Shown here piece after piece: positions 16,932-26,292 of a stretch of DNA of 64,000 bases; position 1 is the first letter of the stretch, and every line of letters starts with the position of its first letter. Both the position numbers and the translations under genes were made by a program. The notes under the pieces are model-generated. The model saw only the letters and a list, made by a program, of their open reading frames with translations, was not told where the DNA came from and ran no database searches. Origin of the DNA: Bacteroidales bacterium (GTDB lineage: Bacteria > Bacteroidota > Bacteroidia > Bacteroidales > UBA932); assembly GCA_017557535.1 (NCBI GenBank), contig JAFYYM010000079.1:62001-126000 (forward strand), in the 5' to 3' direction.

Positions 16932-18452
16932 CTATAGGACCTTCGGAGGAATGGGGTTCCCAACGAAATCCACAGGATATTGGGCACCAGCCTCCTTAAG
17001 CTTGGAAATCATCTCCCGAGTCATCTTCCTGGTCTTTTGGGGGCGTCTGGACGCCAAGTCTGTGGTCTCGAACGGATCTTTCTTGAGGTTGTAAAGAACA
17101 CACTGCGGATTCTCAGGGTGAGTTGGATTGTAGTAATAAATCAGTTTCCACTTTCCATTACGCCACACCGTGAAATAACTTCCCCGATGCTCATGAGGGA
17201 AATGCATCAGGAACTCGTCCCTGTGGCCATTATGACCACCACTCAGCAAAGGACGAATATCCTGACCATCAACTAAATGATCCGAAGGAATATCCGCCCC
17301 GACAATCTTTGCCACTGTCGGGTAAATATCGCAGATTGAAGCCACATCCTCGCAAGTGGAGTTACTCTTGATTGGCAGCTTTTCCTGAGCGGCACCCTTT
17401 CCTGGAGCCGCCCAGGAAATAATGCAAGGCACTCTGATACCACCTTCAAACTCAGTCCCCTTCATGCCCCTTAACGGAGCGCTTGAGCAATAGTCACGGT
17501 CGGTTCCAAGGAAAAGTCCTGTGCCATTGTCGCCCATGAATATCACCAAAGTATTCTCCGCTATTCCCTTCTCCGTCAAATGATCCAATATGTCCCCAAG
17601 GGATTTGTCCATACCCTCGATCAGCGTGGCGAATCCTTTGGCGTTGTCCGGCTTAGAGTCATCTCCTTTATATCTATCGATGAATCTGGGATCTGTCTGG
17701 TGAGGACTATGCACGGCGTAGTGAGACATGTACAAGAAGAAAGGCTCTCCATCCACCATTGCCGAATCTATCTGATCCATAGCCTCAAGAGTCAGGGCCT
17801 CCGTAAGGAAGGTATTGGTACCCAAGTACTTATCCAATCCAGGAACTGCTCTTGGCTTATAACCTTTGTAGAGCCCGTAGCCGTCTTCGCCATAGTAACT
17901 GCCAGGCTCCCCTATTGAAGATCCGGCTATATTCACGTCAAAGCCGACATTCAGCGGATCCGCTGAAGGAGACTCGTTGTTACCCAGATGCGCTTTCCCC
18001 ACATGTATCGTCCTATATCCTGCGTCAGCGAGAAGGCGAGGAAGCGTCCACTCCTCTGGTGATATCCCGTTCCATCCCCAACCATATGGGCCGTAAGTGT
18101 TTCTGTTGTCGCTTTCGGAATATATCCAGTTGGTAGTGTGGTGACGAGCGGAATACTGCCCGGTAAGCAATGATACCCTAGAAGGAGAGCTGACGCTCAT
18201 GGCGTAGAATTGGGAAAACCGTACCCCTTGGGACGCCAGCCGCTCCATCGCTGGTGTGTGATACCAATCGTTGAAAGGAAACCTCTCGGGAACACCGTTC
18301 CTGTCTGTGATGAAAGGAACGCTCGTGTCCATCGGACCCATATCATCAGTAAGGAACACTATGATATTAGGCTTGTCCTGAGCGCCCAGTGTCACGCTTC
18401 CGGCAAGCAGAAAAGTCGCTGAAGATATGCGGTGGATTTCCTTAAGACGCAT
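16932..18452 (-). CDS. serine-type sulfatase (S1 family)
   Basis: 506 residues with a signal peptide ending near LGAQ. Sulfatase hallmarks: the metal-binding PNIIVFLTDDMG at about 28-40, the formylglycine motif SSPSR (Ser about 88) within VSSPSRVSLLTGQYSARH, and IFMGDNGTGLF in the second metal site. The Ser-type motif requires oxidation to formylglycine by an anaerobic sulfatase-maturating radical SAM enzyme; none is visible in this window. It should remove sulfate esters from host or algal glycans in the periplasm or at the cell surface. Its start is 2 nt after the M28 peptidase stop, so the two are cotranscribed. It converges on the GH3 gene with 7 nt between the stops. Confidence 0.92.
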   Translation of the reverse strand: MRLKEIHRISSATFLLAGSVTLGAQDKPNIIVFLTDDMGPMDTSVPFITDRNGVPERFPFNDWYHTPAMERLASQGVRFSQFYAMSVSSPSRVSLLTGQYSARHHTTNWIYSESDNRNTYGPYGWGWNGISPEEWTLPRLLADAGYRTIHVGKAHLGNNESPSADPLNVGFDVNIAGSSIGEPGSYYGEDGYGLYKGYKPRAVPGLDKYLGTNTFLTEALTLEAMDQIDSAMVDGEPFFLYMSHYAVHSPHQTDPRFIDRYKGDDSKPDNAKGFATLIEGMDKSLGDILDHLTEKGIAENTLVIFMGDNGTGLFLGTDRDYCSSAPLRGMKGTEFEGGIRVPCIISWAAPGKGAAQEKLPIKSNSTCEDVASICDIYPTVAKIVGADIPSDHLVDGQDIRPLLSGGHNGHRDEFLMHFPHEHRGSYFTVWRNGKWKLIYYYNPTHPENPQCVLYNLKKDPFETTDLASRRPQKTRKMTREMISKLKEAGAQYPVDFVGNPIPPKVL

Positions 18453-18454
18453 TT

Positions 18455-20005
18455 TTATTCCTTATAAAGGCCAGAGCGGGAGAGCTGGTGATCAAGATTG
18501 GCGAGACCGTAGACAACCACTGCCGTGACCGTGGCGGAGTACTCCATATATTCGGGAATAACTTTGTTGTAGATATCTCTCTCTGTGTGCCAAATCTCCT
18601 GATACTCAAAATTATAGCCCATAGGATCAGTCTCCTGGAAGCTAATGGTGGGAACTCCGTTCATGGCGAAGTAAGCGTGATCGCTACCTCCTGCTGAAGT
18701 GGGACGAGGACGAGCCTCTCCTTCTCTCTTGTTGACAGTGAAGGGAACCTCAGGATTCAGATCCATGATTGGTTTGCAGATAGACACATAATCATCATAC
18801 ATGGCCGGAGGGACTGTCACACCCGTGGACATCAAAGGGCCACCATCCCTATTGATGTAGTTGGATATCTTATCTAGCGGAACGGTCTTGTTCTCGACAA
18901 AGAATTTGGATCCTAGCAGGCCGTACTCCTCGCCAGTCCAGATGCAGATCATGATTGAACGCTTGGGCTTCGCACCGGCAGTAGCAAGCATTCTGGCGAC
19001 CTCCATATTAAGGCTGGCGCCATTGCCGTCGTCCACGGCGCCGCCACCATTGTCGTAAGCGTCCAGATGGCCACCGGTGAGCACATACTCGTTAGGATAC
19101 TTGCTACCCTTGATTATTCCGATGATGTTATGATACTTGACAGGACCGCGGTAGAAATGGTTACGGATGTCGAACTCCAGCTGGAAAATGTCTTTTCTCT
19201 CGACTTTCTTCTTGATTATGTCGAATTGGGCCTCGTCCAGGATAATATCGCAGACTGTGGGCAGGTTCTCCATCGTGATGTCGTAGCAGTTAGCCCTGTC
19301 GTACATGACGCGAAGCGGAACCTTGGCGGAACGGATGAAGCCGGCCACTCCGGCCTCGACCATTTCCTTGTAGAACGGAGCCACGGTCTTCTCATAAGGC
19401 AACATCTCCTTTGGGGTCTCGTTCCTGTGAGTGTAGTTGTACATGCGGATCTCCATATTCTTGCGGTCAATCTCCTCATTCTTAGCGATCACTTCCGCCC
19501 TGGCCTCATTGGCCTTGTCAGACCAGTCTATGGCCATTCCATTGGACTCGGCGTCGAGGAGAACCCAAGCACCTTTCAAAGCGCCCTTCATCTTTTCGAA
19601 CTCTCTTTTGGAATGAGGCTCGGCAAGTACTATTCCTGTCTGTTTTCCTTTGGTGGGAGCCGTGTATGAAGGTGTTCCGAAATGAAGATCCATCCCGTCC
19701 TCGCTGAGCATGCGACCAAACCAAGGCCCGCGATCGAACCCCACATTGATCTCGCCAGCCTCCTGAACCATGACCTCAAGTCCCCAAGACTCGAATTGCT
19801 CCTTGACCCAAGCCTCGGCGTGAGTCAAAGCGGAGGAGCCGACCGGACGTCCGCCGATGTAATTTGACAGGTGGTTGTTGTGATCCATCACCCGATTATC
19901 GGTTTGTCCGATCTCGATAATCTTTTTTACGGTCTTGTCCTGAGCCATTCCGGGGAGGGACATGGCTACAGAGAGGATAATCCCAAGAAGGAGAGTTCTT
20001 TTCAT
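18455..20005 (-). CDS. secreted M28-family zinc aminopeptidase
   Basis: 516 residues from the ATG at 20005; an upstream TTG at 20014 is possible but the ATG gives a clean signal peptide (MKRTLLLGIILSVAMSLPGMAQ). The M28 dizinc ligands are visible: GGHLDAYDNGGGAVDDGNGA (His and bridging Asp, about 320-340), WTGEEYGLLGS (catalytic Glu-Glu) and GGSDHAYFAMNG (His). A protease-associated domain probably occupies about 110-260. It would trim N-terminal residues from peptides in the periplasm. A -7 box lies upstream, so it can be expressed apart from the oxidoreductase gene before it. Confidence 0.92.
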   Translation of the reverse strand: MKRTLLLGIILSVAMSLPGMAQDKTVKKIIEIGQTDNRVMDHNNHLSNYIGGRPVGSSALTHAEAWVKEQFESWGLEVMVQEAGEINVGFDRGPWFGRMLSEDGMDLHFGTPSYTAPTKGKQTGIVLAEPHSKREFEKMKGALKGAWVLLDAESNGMAIDWSDKANEARAEVIAKNEEIDRKNMEIRMYNYTHRNETPKEMLPYEKTVAPFYKEMVEAGVAGFIRSAKVPLRVMYDRANCYDITMENLPTVCDIILDEAQFDIIKKKVERKDIFQLEFDIRNHFYRGPVKYHNIIGIIKGSKYPNEYVLTGGHLDAYDNGGGAVDDGNGASLNMEVARMLATAGAKPKRSIMICIWTGEEYGLLGSKFFVENKTVPLDKISNYINRDGGPLMSTGVTVPPAMYDDYVSICKPIMDLNPEVPFTVNKREGEARPRPTSAGGSDHAYFAMNGVPTISFQETDPMGYNFEYQEIWHTERDIYNKVIPEYMEYSATVTAVVVYGLANLDHQLSRSGLYKE

Positions 20006-20034
20006 GATAAACAAATTTGCTAAGTGAATATATA

Positions 20035-20042
20035 CAAAGATA
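20035..20042 (-). promoter_or_regulatory. -7 promoter element of the M28 peptidase gene
   Basis: Minus-strand TATCTTTG matches TAnnTTTG; predicted start near 20030 gives a leader of about 25 nt to the ATG at 20005. Confidence 0.45.
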
Positions 20043-20067
20043 TTGAAAACAATCTAATGGGCAAGGC

Positions 20068-21366
20068 TTATAATACGGGTAATTTCCAGGGTTTCCTGTA
20101 TTCCTTGATAAACAACTTGTTGGCTTCCTTGCTGTTGAATGTCTTGCGGACGTCATCATAGACTATGTCGGAGCCCACACGGGCGGATATATTGCCAAGA
20201 TGGGCGTATTTGGCGCACAGTGCCCCGTTGTCTATCGTGCAGGCCGTGTTCATCTCCCGCTTTTTCATGCATTCGATGAAATTGGCCAGATGATCACGGT
20301 GGTCAAGGTTATCAGGCAGGCTCTGGAAAGGCTCGATCCTGTTATGGTAGGGCAGCACCTCCCAACTCTCTCGGTTCGCCACCAGACTTCCGTTCTCACC
20401 GACGAATTCCACCCCATAATTCTTGTTATATGGACCAGTCTCGACGGTCACGTTGTCCCAATTGATAATGAAATCGTCAAATTCGTAGACCACGGACATG
20501 GTGTCGAAGGTCTCGGCGTAATTCAAAGGATCCTGGTGGTTGCCTCCGGAAGCCATGACCCGGTTGGGCATTCCTTTCACATTCATGCCCCATAAAGCCA
20601 TATCGAGCAGGTGAACGCCCCAGTCTGTGATGAGGCCGCCACCGTAATCCCAAAACATCCTCCATGACCCGTGGAAACGTTTCGGATTGAAAGTGCGCTG
20701 TGGAGCCGGTCCGAGCCAGAAGTCAAAGTCCACATTCTGAGGTGGTTCCTGATCTGGAACAGGGTCTGTGATACGGGCATATGCGAAATTCGCCCACACA
20801 TTCACCTTGGCGATGCGGCCGAGTTTCCCGCTGTCGATGTATTCCTTCATGCTGTTCCACAACGTGGCGCTGCGTTGCTGCTGTCCAACCTGTACCACCC
20901 TGCCGTATTTCTTGGCGGCCGTCACCATAAGGTCGCATTCGCCGATGGAATTGGCGATCGGCTTTTCAACGTACACATCCTTCCCCGCCGCACATGCATC
21001 CACCATTTGCAGGCAATGCCAATGGTCGGGAGTACCGATGATCACGGCATCCAAGTCCTTGCGATCAAGCATTTTACGGTAATCCCCATAAAGGTCTGGT
21101 TTGACACCGGTCCGTTTCTCCAATTCGGCGGCACGGTCTTCCAATATCTTACGGTCGACATCGCATAAAGCCACACAACGGACCTCGGGCCTGAGAAGGG
21201 CGTCGTTAAGGTCTCCCCATCCCATGTTTCGGCAACCGATGAGCGCCACATTGATACGGTCATTCGCCCCCATCGGACGAGCGCAGTGGTTATTTGTCAA
21301 AACCGGATAAAAAGATCCGGCAGCGATCAGGGCACCTGCCCTTCTTAGGAATTCCAATCGGTTCAT
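20068..21366 (-). CDS. Gfo/Idh/MocA-family oxidoreductase with export signal
   Basis: 432 residues. The N-terminus (MNRLEFLRRAGALIAAGSFYP) is an export-type signal similar to those of Bacteroidota GH109-like proteins. The Rossmann fold starts at RINVALIGCRNMGWGD; the signature DAVIIGTPDHWHCLQM and the conserved EKPIANSIGE lysine motif follow at about 115-145, and the C-terminal sheet carries FWLGPAPQRTFNPKRFHGSWRMFWDYGGG. Members use tightly bound NAD(P) to oxidise or reduce sugars, and some are NAD-dependent glycosidases. The substrate is not deducible. It is 27 nt downstream of folD on the same strand. Confidence 0.88.
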   Translation of the reverse strand: MNRLEFLRRAGALIAAGSFYPVLTNNHCARPMGANDRINVALIGCRNMGWGDLNDALLRPEVRCVALCDVDRKILEDRAAELEKRTGVKPDLYGDYRKMLDRKDLDAVIIGTPDHWHCLQMVDACAAGKDVYVEKPIANSIGECDLMVTAAKKYGRVVQVGQQQRSATLWNSMKEYIDSGKLGRIAKVNVWANFAYARITDPVPDQEPPQNVDFDFWLGPAPQRTFNPKRFHGSWRMFWDYGGGLITDWGVHLLDMALWGMNVKGMPNRVMASGGNHQDPLNYAETFDTMSVVYEFDDFIINWDNVTVETGPYNKNYGVEFVGENGSLVANRESWEVLPYHNRIEPFQSLPDNLDHRDHLANFIECMKKREMNTACTIDNGALCAKYAHLGNISARVGSDIVYDDVRKTFNSKEANKLFIKEYRKPWKLPVL

Positions 21367-21393
21367 GATGCGTTAAATACTAATCACTAAGGT

Positions 21394-22251
21394 TTATTCA
21401 CCCATCCGGGCCAGAAAGCACTGTATGGTATTGGACATCAAGCAGCAGATAGTCATTGGACCGACACCTCCGGGAACAGGAGTGATGACCGACGCTTTAG
21501 GCTCCACTGACGCGAAATCCACGTCACCACAAAGTTTCCCGTTCTCGTCCAGATCCATCCCCACATCAATCACGGCAGCTCCCTCCTTGACCATATCCCC
21601 TGTCACGAATTTGGCTTTGCCGATGGCGGCCACAAGGATGTCCGCCTGCCTGGTGACCTCCGACAAGTCTTTTGTTTTAGAGTGGCATATGGTCACGGTG
21701 GCGTTCCTGTCCAGAAGGAGCTTTGATATGGGAAGACCAACGATCTGGCTACGTCCGAGAACCACCGCCCTCTTGCCGGCGATCTCATAATCAGCGGCTT
21801 CCAAGAGTTTGATTATTCCCATAGGGGTGCAAGGGACGACGCATGAGGAATTAGGCCTCTTTTGCCAAAGCGCCGCCGTGTTAAGCGGATGGAATCCATC
21901 CACATCCTTCTCTCTTGATATCGCCTCGATGACTTTTGTCTCGGAAATATGCCTTGGCAGAGGTAATTGGACAAGTATACCATCAACACGACCATCAGCG
22001 TTCAACTCTTCTATCTTGTCAAGAACCTCCTTCTCGGAAGTCTCCTCGGGCATCCTGAAAGTAGTATGCTTGAATCCTACCACGTCGCATGCTTTCTCCT
22101 TATTGCGCACATACGTCTGGCTTCCAGGATCGTTTCCAACCAAAATCACAACCAGATGCGGGACCCTTCCGTATTTCTCAGGAAATGCGGCGACTTGTTC
22201 CGCCATCTCGGCCTTCAATTTGGCCGACAATTCTTTTCCACTGATTAACAT
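21394..22251 (-). CDS. folD: bifunctional methylene-THF dehydrogenase / methenyl-THF cyclohydrolase
   Basis: 285 residues, the normal FolD length. The catalytic YVRNKEKAC (Tyr-x-x-x-Lys) lies near 48-56, VDGILVQLPLPRHI near 90-105, and the NADP site VVLGRSQIVGLPISKLLL near 162-180; PVPGGVGPMT is near the C-terminus. It interconverts 5,10-methylene- and 10-formyl-tetrahydrofolate in the cytoplasm. The position just after purH and purD makes sense, because PurH consumes 10-formyl-THF. Confidence 0.97.
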   Translation of the reverse strand: MLISGKELSAKLKAEMAEQVAAFPEKYGRVPHLVVILVGNDPGSQTYVRNKEKACDVVGFKHTTFRMPEETSEKEVLDKIEELNADGRVDGILVQLPLPRHISETKVIEAISREKDVDGFHPLNTAALWQKRPNSSCVVPCTPMGIIKLLEAADYEIAGKRAVVLGRSQIVGLPISKLLLDRNATVTICHSKTKDLSEVTRQADILVAAIGKAKFVTGDMVKEGAAVIDVGMDLDENGKLCGDVDFASVEPKASVITPVPGGVGPMTICCLMSNTIQCFLARMGE

Positions 22252-22263
22252 TTATCTTGTTCG

Positions 22264-23679
22264 TTATAATACCCAATGTCCGATGTCTGTCCTATAGAAG
22301 AGATTGTCGCAATGAATCTTGCTCAATGCCGCCAACGCCTTATCCCTCGCCTCTCTCAAGTCCTTCCCGGATCCAACAACCATCAAAACCCTTCCTCCTG
22401 CGGTATACAAGGCCTCAGAGGCCTTCGTGCCCATATGGTAGATGCGGATAGAAGGATCAGCTAGGGCGTCTTCGAGACCGGTGATTTCAAACCCTTTCTC
22501 GTAAGAGCCGGGATAGCCCTTGGAGGCCATCACGAAGCCCAGTGTGGCCTCATCGGACCACTTGAGATCCGGCATCATGGCCGAGGCGGGGACTGTAAGT
22601 CCTTCTAAAGCGATCGTCCCCTCAGGAAGTTCAGGAGCCGAACCTCCTTCAGCTATAGCACAGAATACCTCGAAGATATCAGTCTCGAGCCTGGGCAGGA
22701 CTACCTCGGTCTCCGGGTCTCCAAAACGGCAGTTAAACTCAACGACCTTAATACCCTTAGGAGTCTTCATCAAACCGCCATAGAGAACCCCTTTGAACGG
22801 GCAACCTTCAGCGACCATTCCAGCCGCCACAGGCTTCATTATTCTCTCCAGGGCATATTCGTAATCTTCCCTGGTAATAAACGGCAAGGGGGAATATGCC
22901 CCCATGCCTCCGGTGTTGGGTCCCTTGTCTCCGTCGAAGGCGCGTTTGTGGTCCTGGGAAAGAACCATCGGAAATACCTCTTCCCCGCATACGAAACAAA
23001 GGAAGGAGAACTCGGGACCCGTCATGAATTCCTCGACGACCACTTTGCCATGACCGAATTTGTCGTCAAGGAGCATGTCTTTTAGCGCAGTCTCCGCCTC
23101 AGCAAAAGACTCGGCGATGACTACTCCTTTTCCGGCGGCAAGTCCATCGTATTTCAAAACGACGGGAAATGAACCTTCCTTGACATATTCCAATGCCTCA
23201 TTATAATCCCCAAAGGTCTTGTATGCCGCTGTCGGGACATCATATTTCTCCATAAGCCGCTTGGCGAAATCCTTGCTGGATTCTATTGTGGCGGCGGCTT
23301 TCGTCGGTCCGAATATGGTTTCTCCCGCATTCGTGAACAAGTCGACTATTCCAACTGACAACGAGGCCTCGGGGCCAACAACTGTCAAATTGATGCCCTT
23401 TTCTTTCACGAACTCCAGAAGTTTCTCTATCTCAGTGTCTTTGATAGGGACACATTCCGCTTGTGCGGCGATTCCGGCGTTACCGGGGGCGCAATAAATC
23501 TTTCCGACATGGCTGGAGCGGGAAAGAGCGTCAACTATGGCGTGCTCGCGTCCTCCGCCTCCGACCACAAGGACTTTAGCGTCAGAAAGCACTGACATCC
23601 TGCGCCAGAAATCCTCGTAGGCCTTTTTGTCAATCTCGACGTTGCTGTTTTTCCAAGGGAGTAATGAATTGATTCCCAT
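22264..23679 (-). CDS. purD: phosphoribosylamine-glycine ligase (GARS)
   Basis: ATP-grasp enzyme adding glycine to phosphoribosylamine in purine synthesis. The catalytic part begins KVLVVGGGGREHAIVDAL and continues with VVGPEASLSVGIVD, FAKRLMEKYDVPTA, PVVLKYDGLAAGKGVVIAES, and NCRFGDPETEVVLPRLETD. From 23679 the product is 471 residues, with a 27-residue extension (MGINSLLPWKN...) absent from typical PurD proteins. An in-frame ATG at 23598 (MSVLSDAKVLV) would give the usual length of about 444 and may be the true start, although it leaves an 87-nt gap after purH. Purine operon context. Confidence 0.95.
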   Translation of the reverse strand: MGINSLLPWKNSNVEIDKKAYEDFWRRMSVLSDAKVLVVGGGGREHAIVDALSRSSHVGKIYCAPGNAGIAAQAECVPIKDTEIEKLLEFVKEKGINLTVVGPEASLSVGIVDLFTNAGETIFGPTKAAATIESSKDFAKRLMEKYDVPTAAYKTFGDYNEALEYVKEGSFPVVLKYDGLAAGKGVVIAESFAEAETALKDMLLDDKFGHGKVVVEEFMTGPEFSFLCFVCGEEVFPMVLSQDHKRAFDGDKGPNTGGMGAYSPLPFITREDYEYALERIMKPVAAGMVAEGCPFKGVLYGGLMKTPKGIKVVEFNCRFGDPETEVVLPRLETDIFEVFCAIAEGGSAPELPEGTIALEGLTVPASAMMPDLKWSDEATLGFVMASKGYPGSYEKGFEITGLEDALADPSIRIYHMGTKASEALYTAGGRVLMVVGSGKDLREARDKALAALSKIHCDNLFYRTDIGHWVL

Positions 23680-23685
23680 ATGTTT

Positions 23686-25212
23686 CTAATGTTTGAAATG
23701 TCTTTCTCCGGTGAAGAGCATGGCAATGCCGAGCTCGTCGCATTTCTTTATGGAGTCCTCGTCGCGTATTGAGCCGCCTGGCTGCACTATTGCCTTGACG
23801 CCGTACTGCGCGGCAAGTGTGACGCAATCGTCGAACGGGAAGAATGCGTCGGAGGCCAAAACTAACTGTGTCCGGCCGGACGCTTGTTTCAGGGCGATGT
23901 CGGCGGAGCCGACACGGTTCATCTGGCCGGCACCGACACCGAGGAGCATCCCGCCGCAACCGACGACTATCGCATTGGATTTCACATGCTTGACCATCTT
24001 CCAGGTGAACTCAAGGTCCTTCATTTGCTCTTCTGTGGGTTTCGCCTTAGTGACACACTGGTCAAGCGACAAGGGGCAGATTGAGAGATCCTGATTCTGG
24101 ACAAGCAGGCCTCCGTTAACGCTGACGCAGGACATCTGTTTGGTCACATCACCATCCATGTTAACCTTCAAAACCCGAAGGTTTTTCTTGGAGCAAAGAA
24201 GTTCCAACGCATCAGGAGCGAATGATGGAGCCATGACGATTTCCAGGAATATTGGCTTGAGCATCTCGGCCGTCTTGAGATCCACCTCGCGGTTGAACGC
24301 CACGATTCCTCCGAAAATGGAGGTCTTGTCACCTTCATAGGCCTTAGTCCAAGCCTCAGCGATGGTCTCACCGACACCGGCTCCACATGGATTCATGTGC
24401 TTAAGGCCCACGGCGAAAGGTTTATCCTTGAACTCACGAACTATGTTAAGGGCTGCGTTGGCGTCCTGTATATTATTGTAAGACAATTCTTTCCCATTGA
24501 GCTGCTCGGCTGTGGCCAATGAATAAGGGGCCTCAGAGGGGGTCTTGAAGAACTTGGCGTCCTGATGAGGATTCTCCCCGTAACGTAGCGGCTGACAGAT
24601 GTCATATTCAAGGAATAACTTCTCAGGAAGACCGGCCTGGGCACGCATCCACGTGGAGATTGCCATGTCATATTCAGCGGTGTGGGTGTAGGCTTTCGCG
24701 GAAAGCCGCAGACGGGTCTCGCGGCTGGTTTGCCCTTCGGCCTTAAGCTCGGAAATAACTGTGGCATAGTCTTCCGGATTGACGACAATTGTCACGCTCT
24801 CCCAATTCTTCGCGGCGCTGCGTACCATCGAAGGTCCACCGATGTCGATGTGCTCGATGGCGTCTTCCATCGTAACGTCCGGCTTTGCTATAGTCTCACG
24901 GAAAGGATAAAGGTTTACGCAGACAATGTCTATCGTACCGATCCCGTTCTCCTCCAACTGCCTCATGTGATCAGGAATATCCCTCCTGGCCAGCAGGGCA
25001 CCATGGATCTTCGGATGAAGGGTCTTGACCCTACCGTCGCAAATCTCCGGGAACCCGGTGACGTCGCTGACGCTTGTCACGGGCAGGCCGGCCTCTTTCA
25101 ACATCCTCATGGTACCACTGGTGGACAGCAACTCCCACCCGAGAGACACAAGTTCACGGGCGAATTCAACCAGGCCCGTCTTGTCGCTCACGCTGATTAA
25201 AGCTCTCTTCAT
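23686..25212 (-). CDS. purH: bifunctional AICAR transformylase / IMP cyclohydrolase
   Basis: 508 residues, full length. The N-terminal methylglyoxal-synthase-like cyclohydrolase starts ALISVSDKTGLVEFARELV with CDGRVKTLHPKIHGALLARR; the C-terminal transformylase part has LRYGENPHQDAKF, KELSYNNIQDANAALNIV, VGLKHMNPCGAGVG, SDAFFPFDD and IVQPGGSIRDEDSI. It carries out the last two steps of IMP synthesis in the cytoplasm. It lies 6 nt after the radical SAM gene and 6 nt before purD. Confidence 0.97.
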   Translation of the reverse strand: MKRALISVSDKTGLVEFARELVSLGWELLSTSGTMRMLKEAGLPVTSVSDVTGFPEICDGRVKTLHPKIHGALLARRDIPDHMRQLEENGIGTIDIVCVNLYPFRETIAKPDVTMEDAIEHIDIGGPSMVRSAAKNWESVTIVVNPEDYATVISELKAEGQTSRETRLRLSAKAYTHTAEYDMAISTWMRAQAGLPEKLFLEYDICQPLRYGENPHQDAKFFKTPSEAPYSLATAEQLNGKELSYNNIQDANAALNIVREFKDKPFAVGLKHMNPCGAGVGETIAEAWTKAYEGDKTSIFGGIVAFNREVDLKTAEMLKPIFLEIVMAPSFAPDALELLCSKKNLRVLKVNMDGDVTKQMSCVSVNGGLLVQNQDLSICPLSLDQCVTKAKPTEEQMKDLEFTWKMVKHVKSNAIVVGCGGMLLGVGAGQMNRVGSADIALKQASGRTQLVLASDAFFPFDDCVTLAAQYGVKAIVQPGGSIRDEDSIKKCDELGIAMLFTGERHFKH

Positions 25213-25218
25213 ATTTAT

Positions 25219-26292
25219 CTATTTGTCTGTAATACGCTTCATGTGGCAAAGCATAAGCTTGCCCTCAGAATCTCTTAAGTGCATCCCGTTCCCCTCGCAC
25301 CATTTCCACCATTTGCAGCTGCCGCACTCGTCCTTCTTCATCCAGGAGCGGTCACGATAGGGCTGGAACTTATTCGTCCATACCTCCCAGAAGTCGTCCT
25401 TGTAGATATTGCCTTGGTGGTAGTCCGCACGGATGCTGGTGCAAGCGGAGATGGACCCGTCAATCAAGACAGAGCCAATAGTCACTCCGGCTTGGCAGGA
25501 ATAAAAATGATCTCTCACATCGCCCTCATAGCGACCCAAAAAGCCTTCGCAACCAAAGCTGGCTTTTATCCGACCTTCCTTTCGAGTCTCCTTGATGAAG
25601 TCCAACATTCCCCTGAACATATCCGAAGGCAGTTGGAGATCCGGATCCAACGCCGCCCTGCCTGTGGGGAATATCGAAAACAATCTCCACTCCTTTAGAC
25701 CCAAGCTTATAAGGTGCTCTTTAATCGCAGGAAGTTCTTGATAATTACGTCTGTTGACACAAGTCACGACATCGAAGGCGATGGCTCCTGAATCCATCAC
25801 CATCTTGATAGCATGTGAGGCTCTCTCAAAACTGTTCTCACGTCCACGCAGCCAATCATGGTTCTCTTGAAGACCGTCAAGACTGATGGTCATGGAGTGG
25901 AGACCGGAAGCCAGTAATCTTTGATACCTTTCCGGATTCAGGCCATAAGCGTTGGTTACCATCCCCCATGGAAAGCCTCGGGAATATATTCCCTTGCCGC
26001 ACTCCTCAAGATCGGCCCTCATAGTCGGCTCACCGCCGGAAACTATCACGAATACCTTGTGAGGATCCGTGTGGGTGGCAATCCCGTCAAGGACCTTGAA
26101 AAAGACCTCTTTGGGCATATCAGGAGTGTTAGCGACTTGTTTACAGTCACTTCCACAGTGGCGGCATTTGAGGTTGCAACGTAAAGTGCTCTCCCAGAAG
26201 AGCTGCCGGAGAGGGTAACCCTCCGTCTCGGACTTCCTGAGCGAAGCCGCGATGTCCAGCGCTATCCTTCTTCTGAGGGAAACTTCTGCCAT
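25219..26292 (-). CDS. radical SAM/SPASM enzyme of the rSAM/lipoprotein system (TIGR04133-like)
   Basis: 357 residues. The radical SAM cluster motif CNLKCRHC (Cys 39, 43, 46) sits in ESTLRCNLKCRHCGSDC, followed by IVSGGEPTMR (GGE motif). The C-terminal SPASM region has cysteines in FYSCQAGVTIGSVLIDGSISAC and DECGSCKWWKWCEGNGMHL, which would bind auxiliary iron-sulfur clusters, and ends LMLCHMKRITDK. This matches the family described as the radical SAM partner of a small lipoprotein in Bacteroidota. The predicted role is to modify the lipoprotein encoded immediately upstream; the stop and start share one base (TAATG at 26292). No product of this system is known to me. Confidence 0.88.
   Translation of the reverse strand: MAEVSLRRRIALDIAASLRKSETEGYPLRQLFWESTLRCNLKCRHCGSDCKQVANTPDMPKEVFFKVLDGIATHTDPHKVFVIVSGGEPTMRADLEECGKGIYSRGFPWGMVTNAYGLNPERYQRLLASGLHSMTISLDGLQENHDWLRGRENSFERASHAIKMVMDSGAIAFDVVTCVNRRNYQELPAIKEHLISLGLKEWRLFSIFPTGRAALDPDLQLPSDMFRGMLDFIKETRKEGRIKASFGCEGFLGRYEGDVRDHFYSCQAGVTIGSVLIDGSISACTSIRADYHQGNIYKDDFWEVWTNKFQPYRDRSWMKKDECGSCKWWKWCEGNGMHLRDSEGKLMLCHMKRITDK

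Noticed and set aside
25219..26292. Anaerobic sulfatase-maturating enzyme
   Set aside because: The radical SAM gene is paired with a lipoprotein, lies in the purine operon and reads like the rSAM/lipoprotein family; sulfatases are not adjacent.
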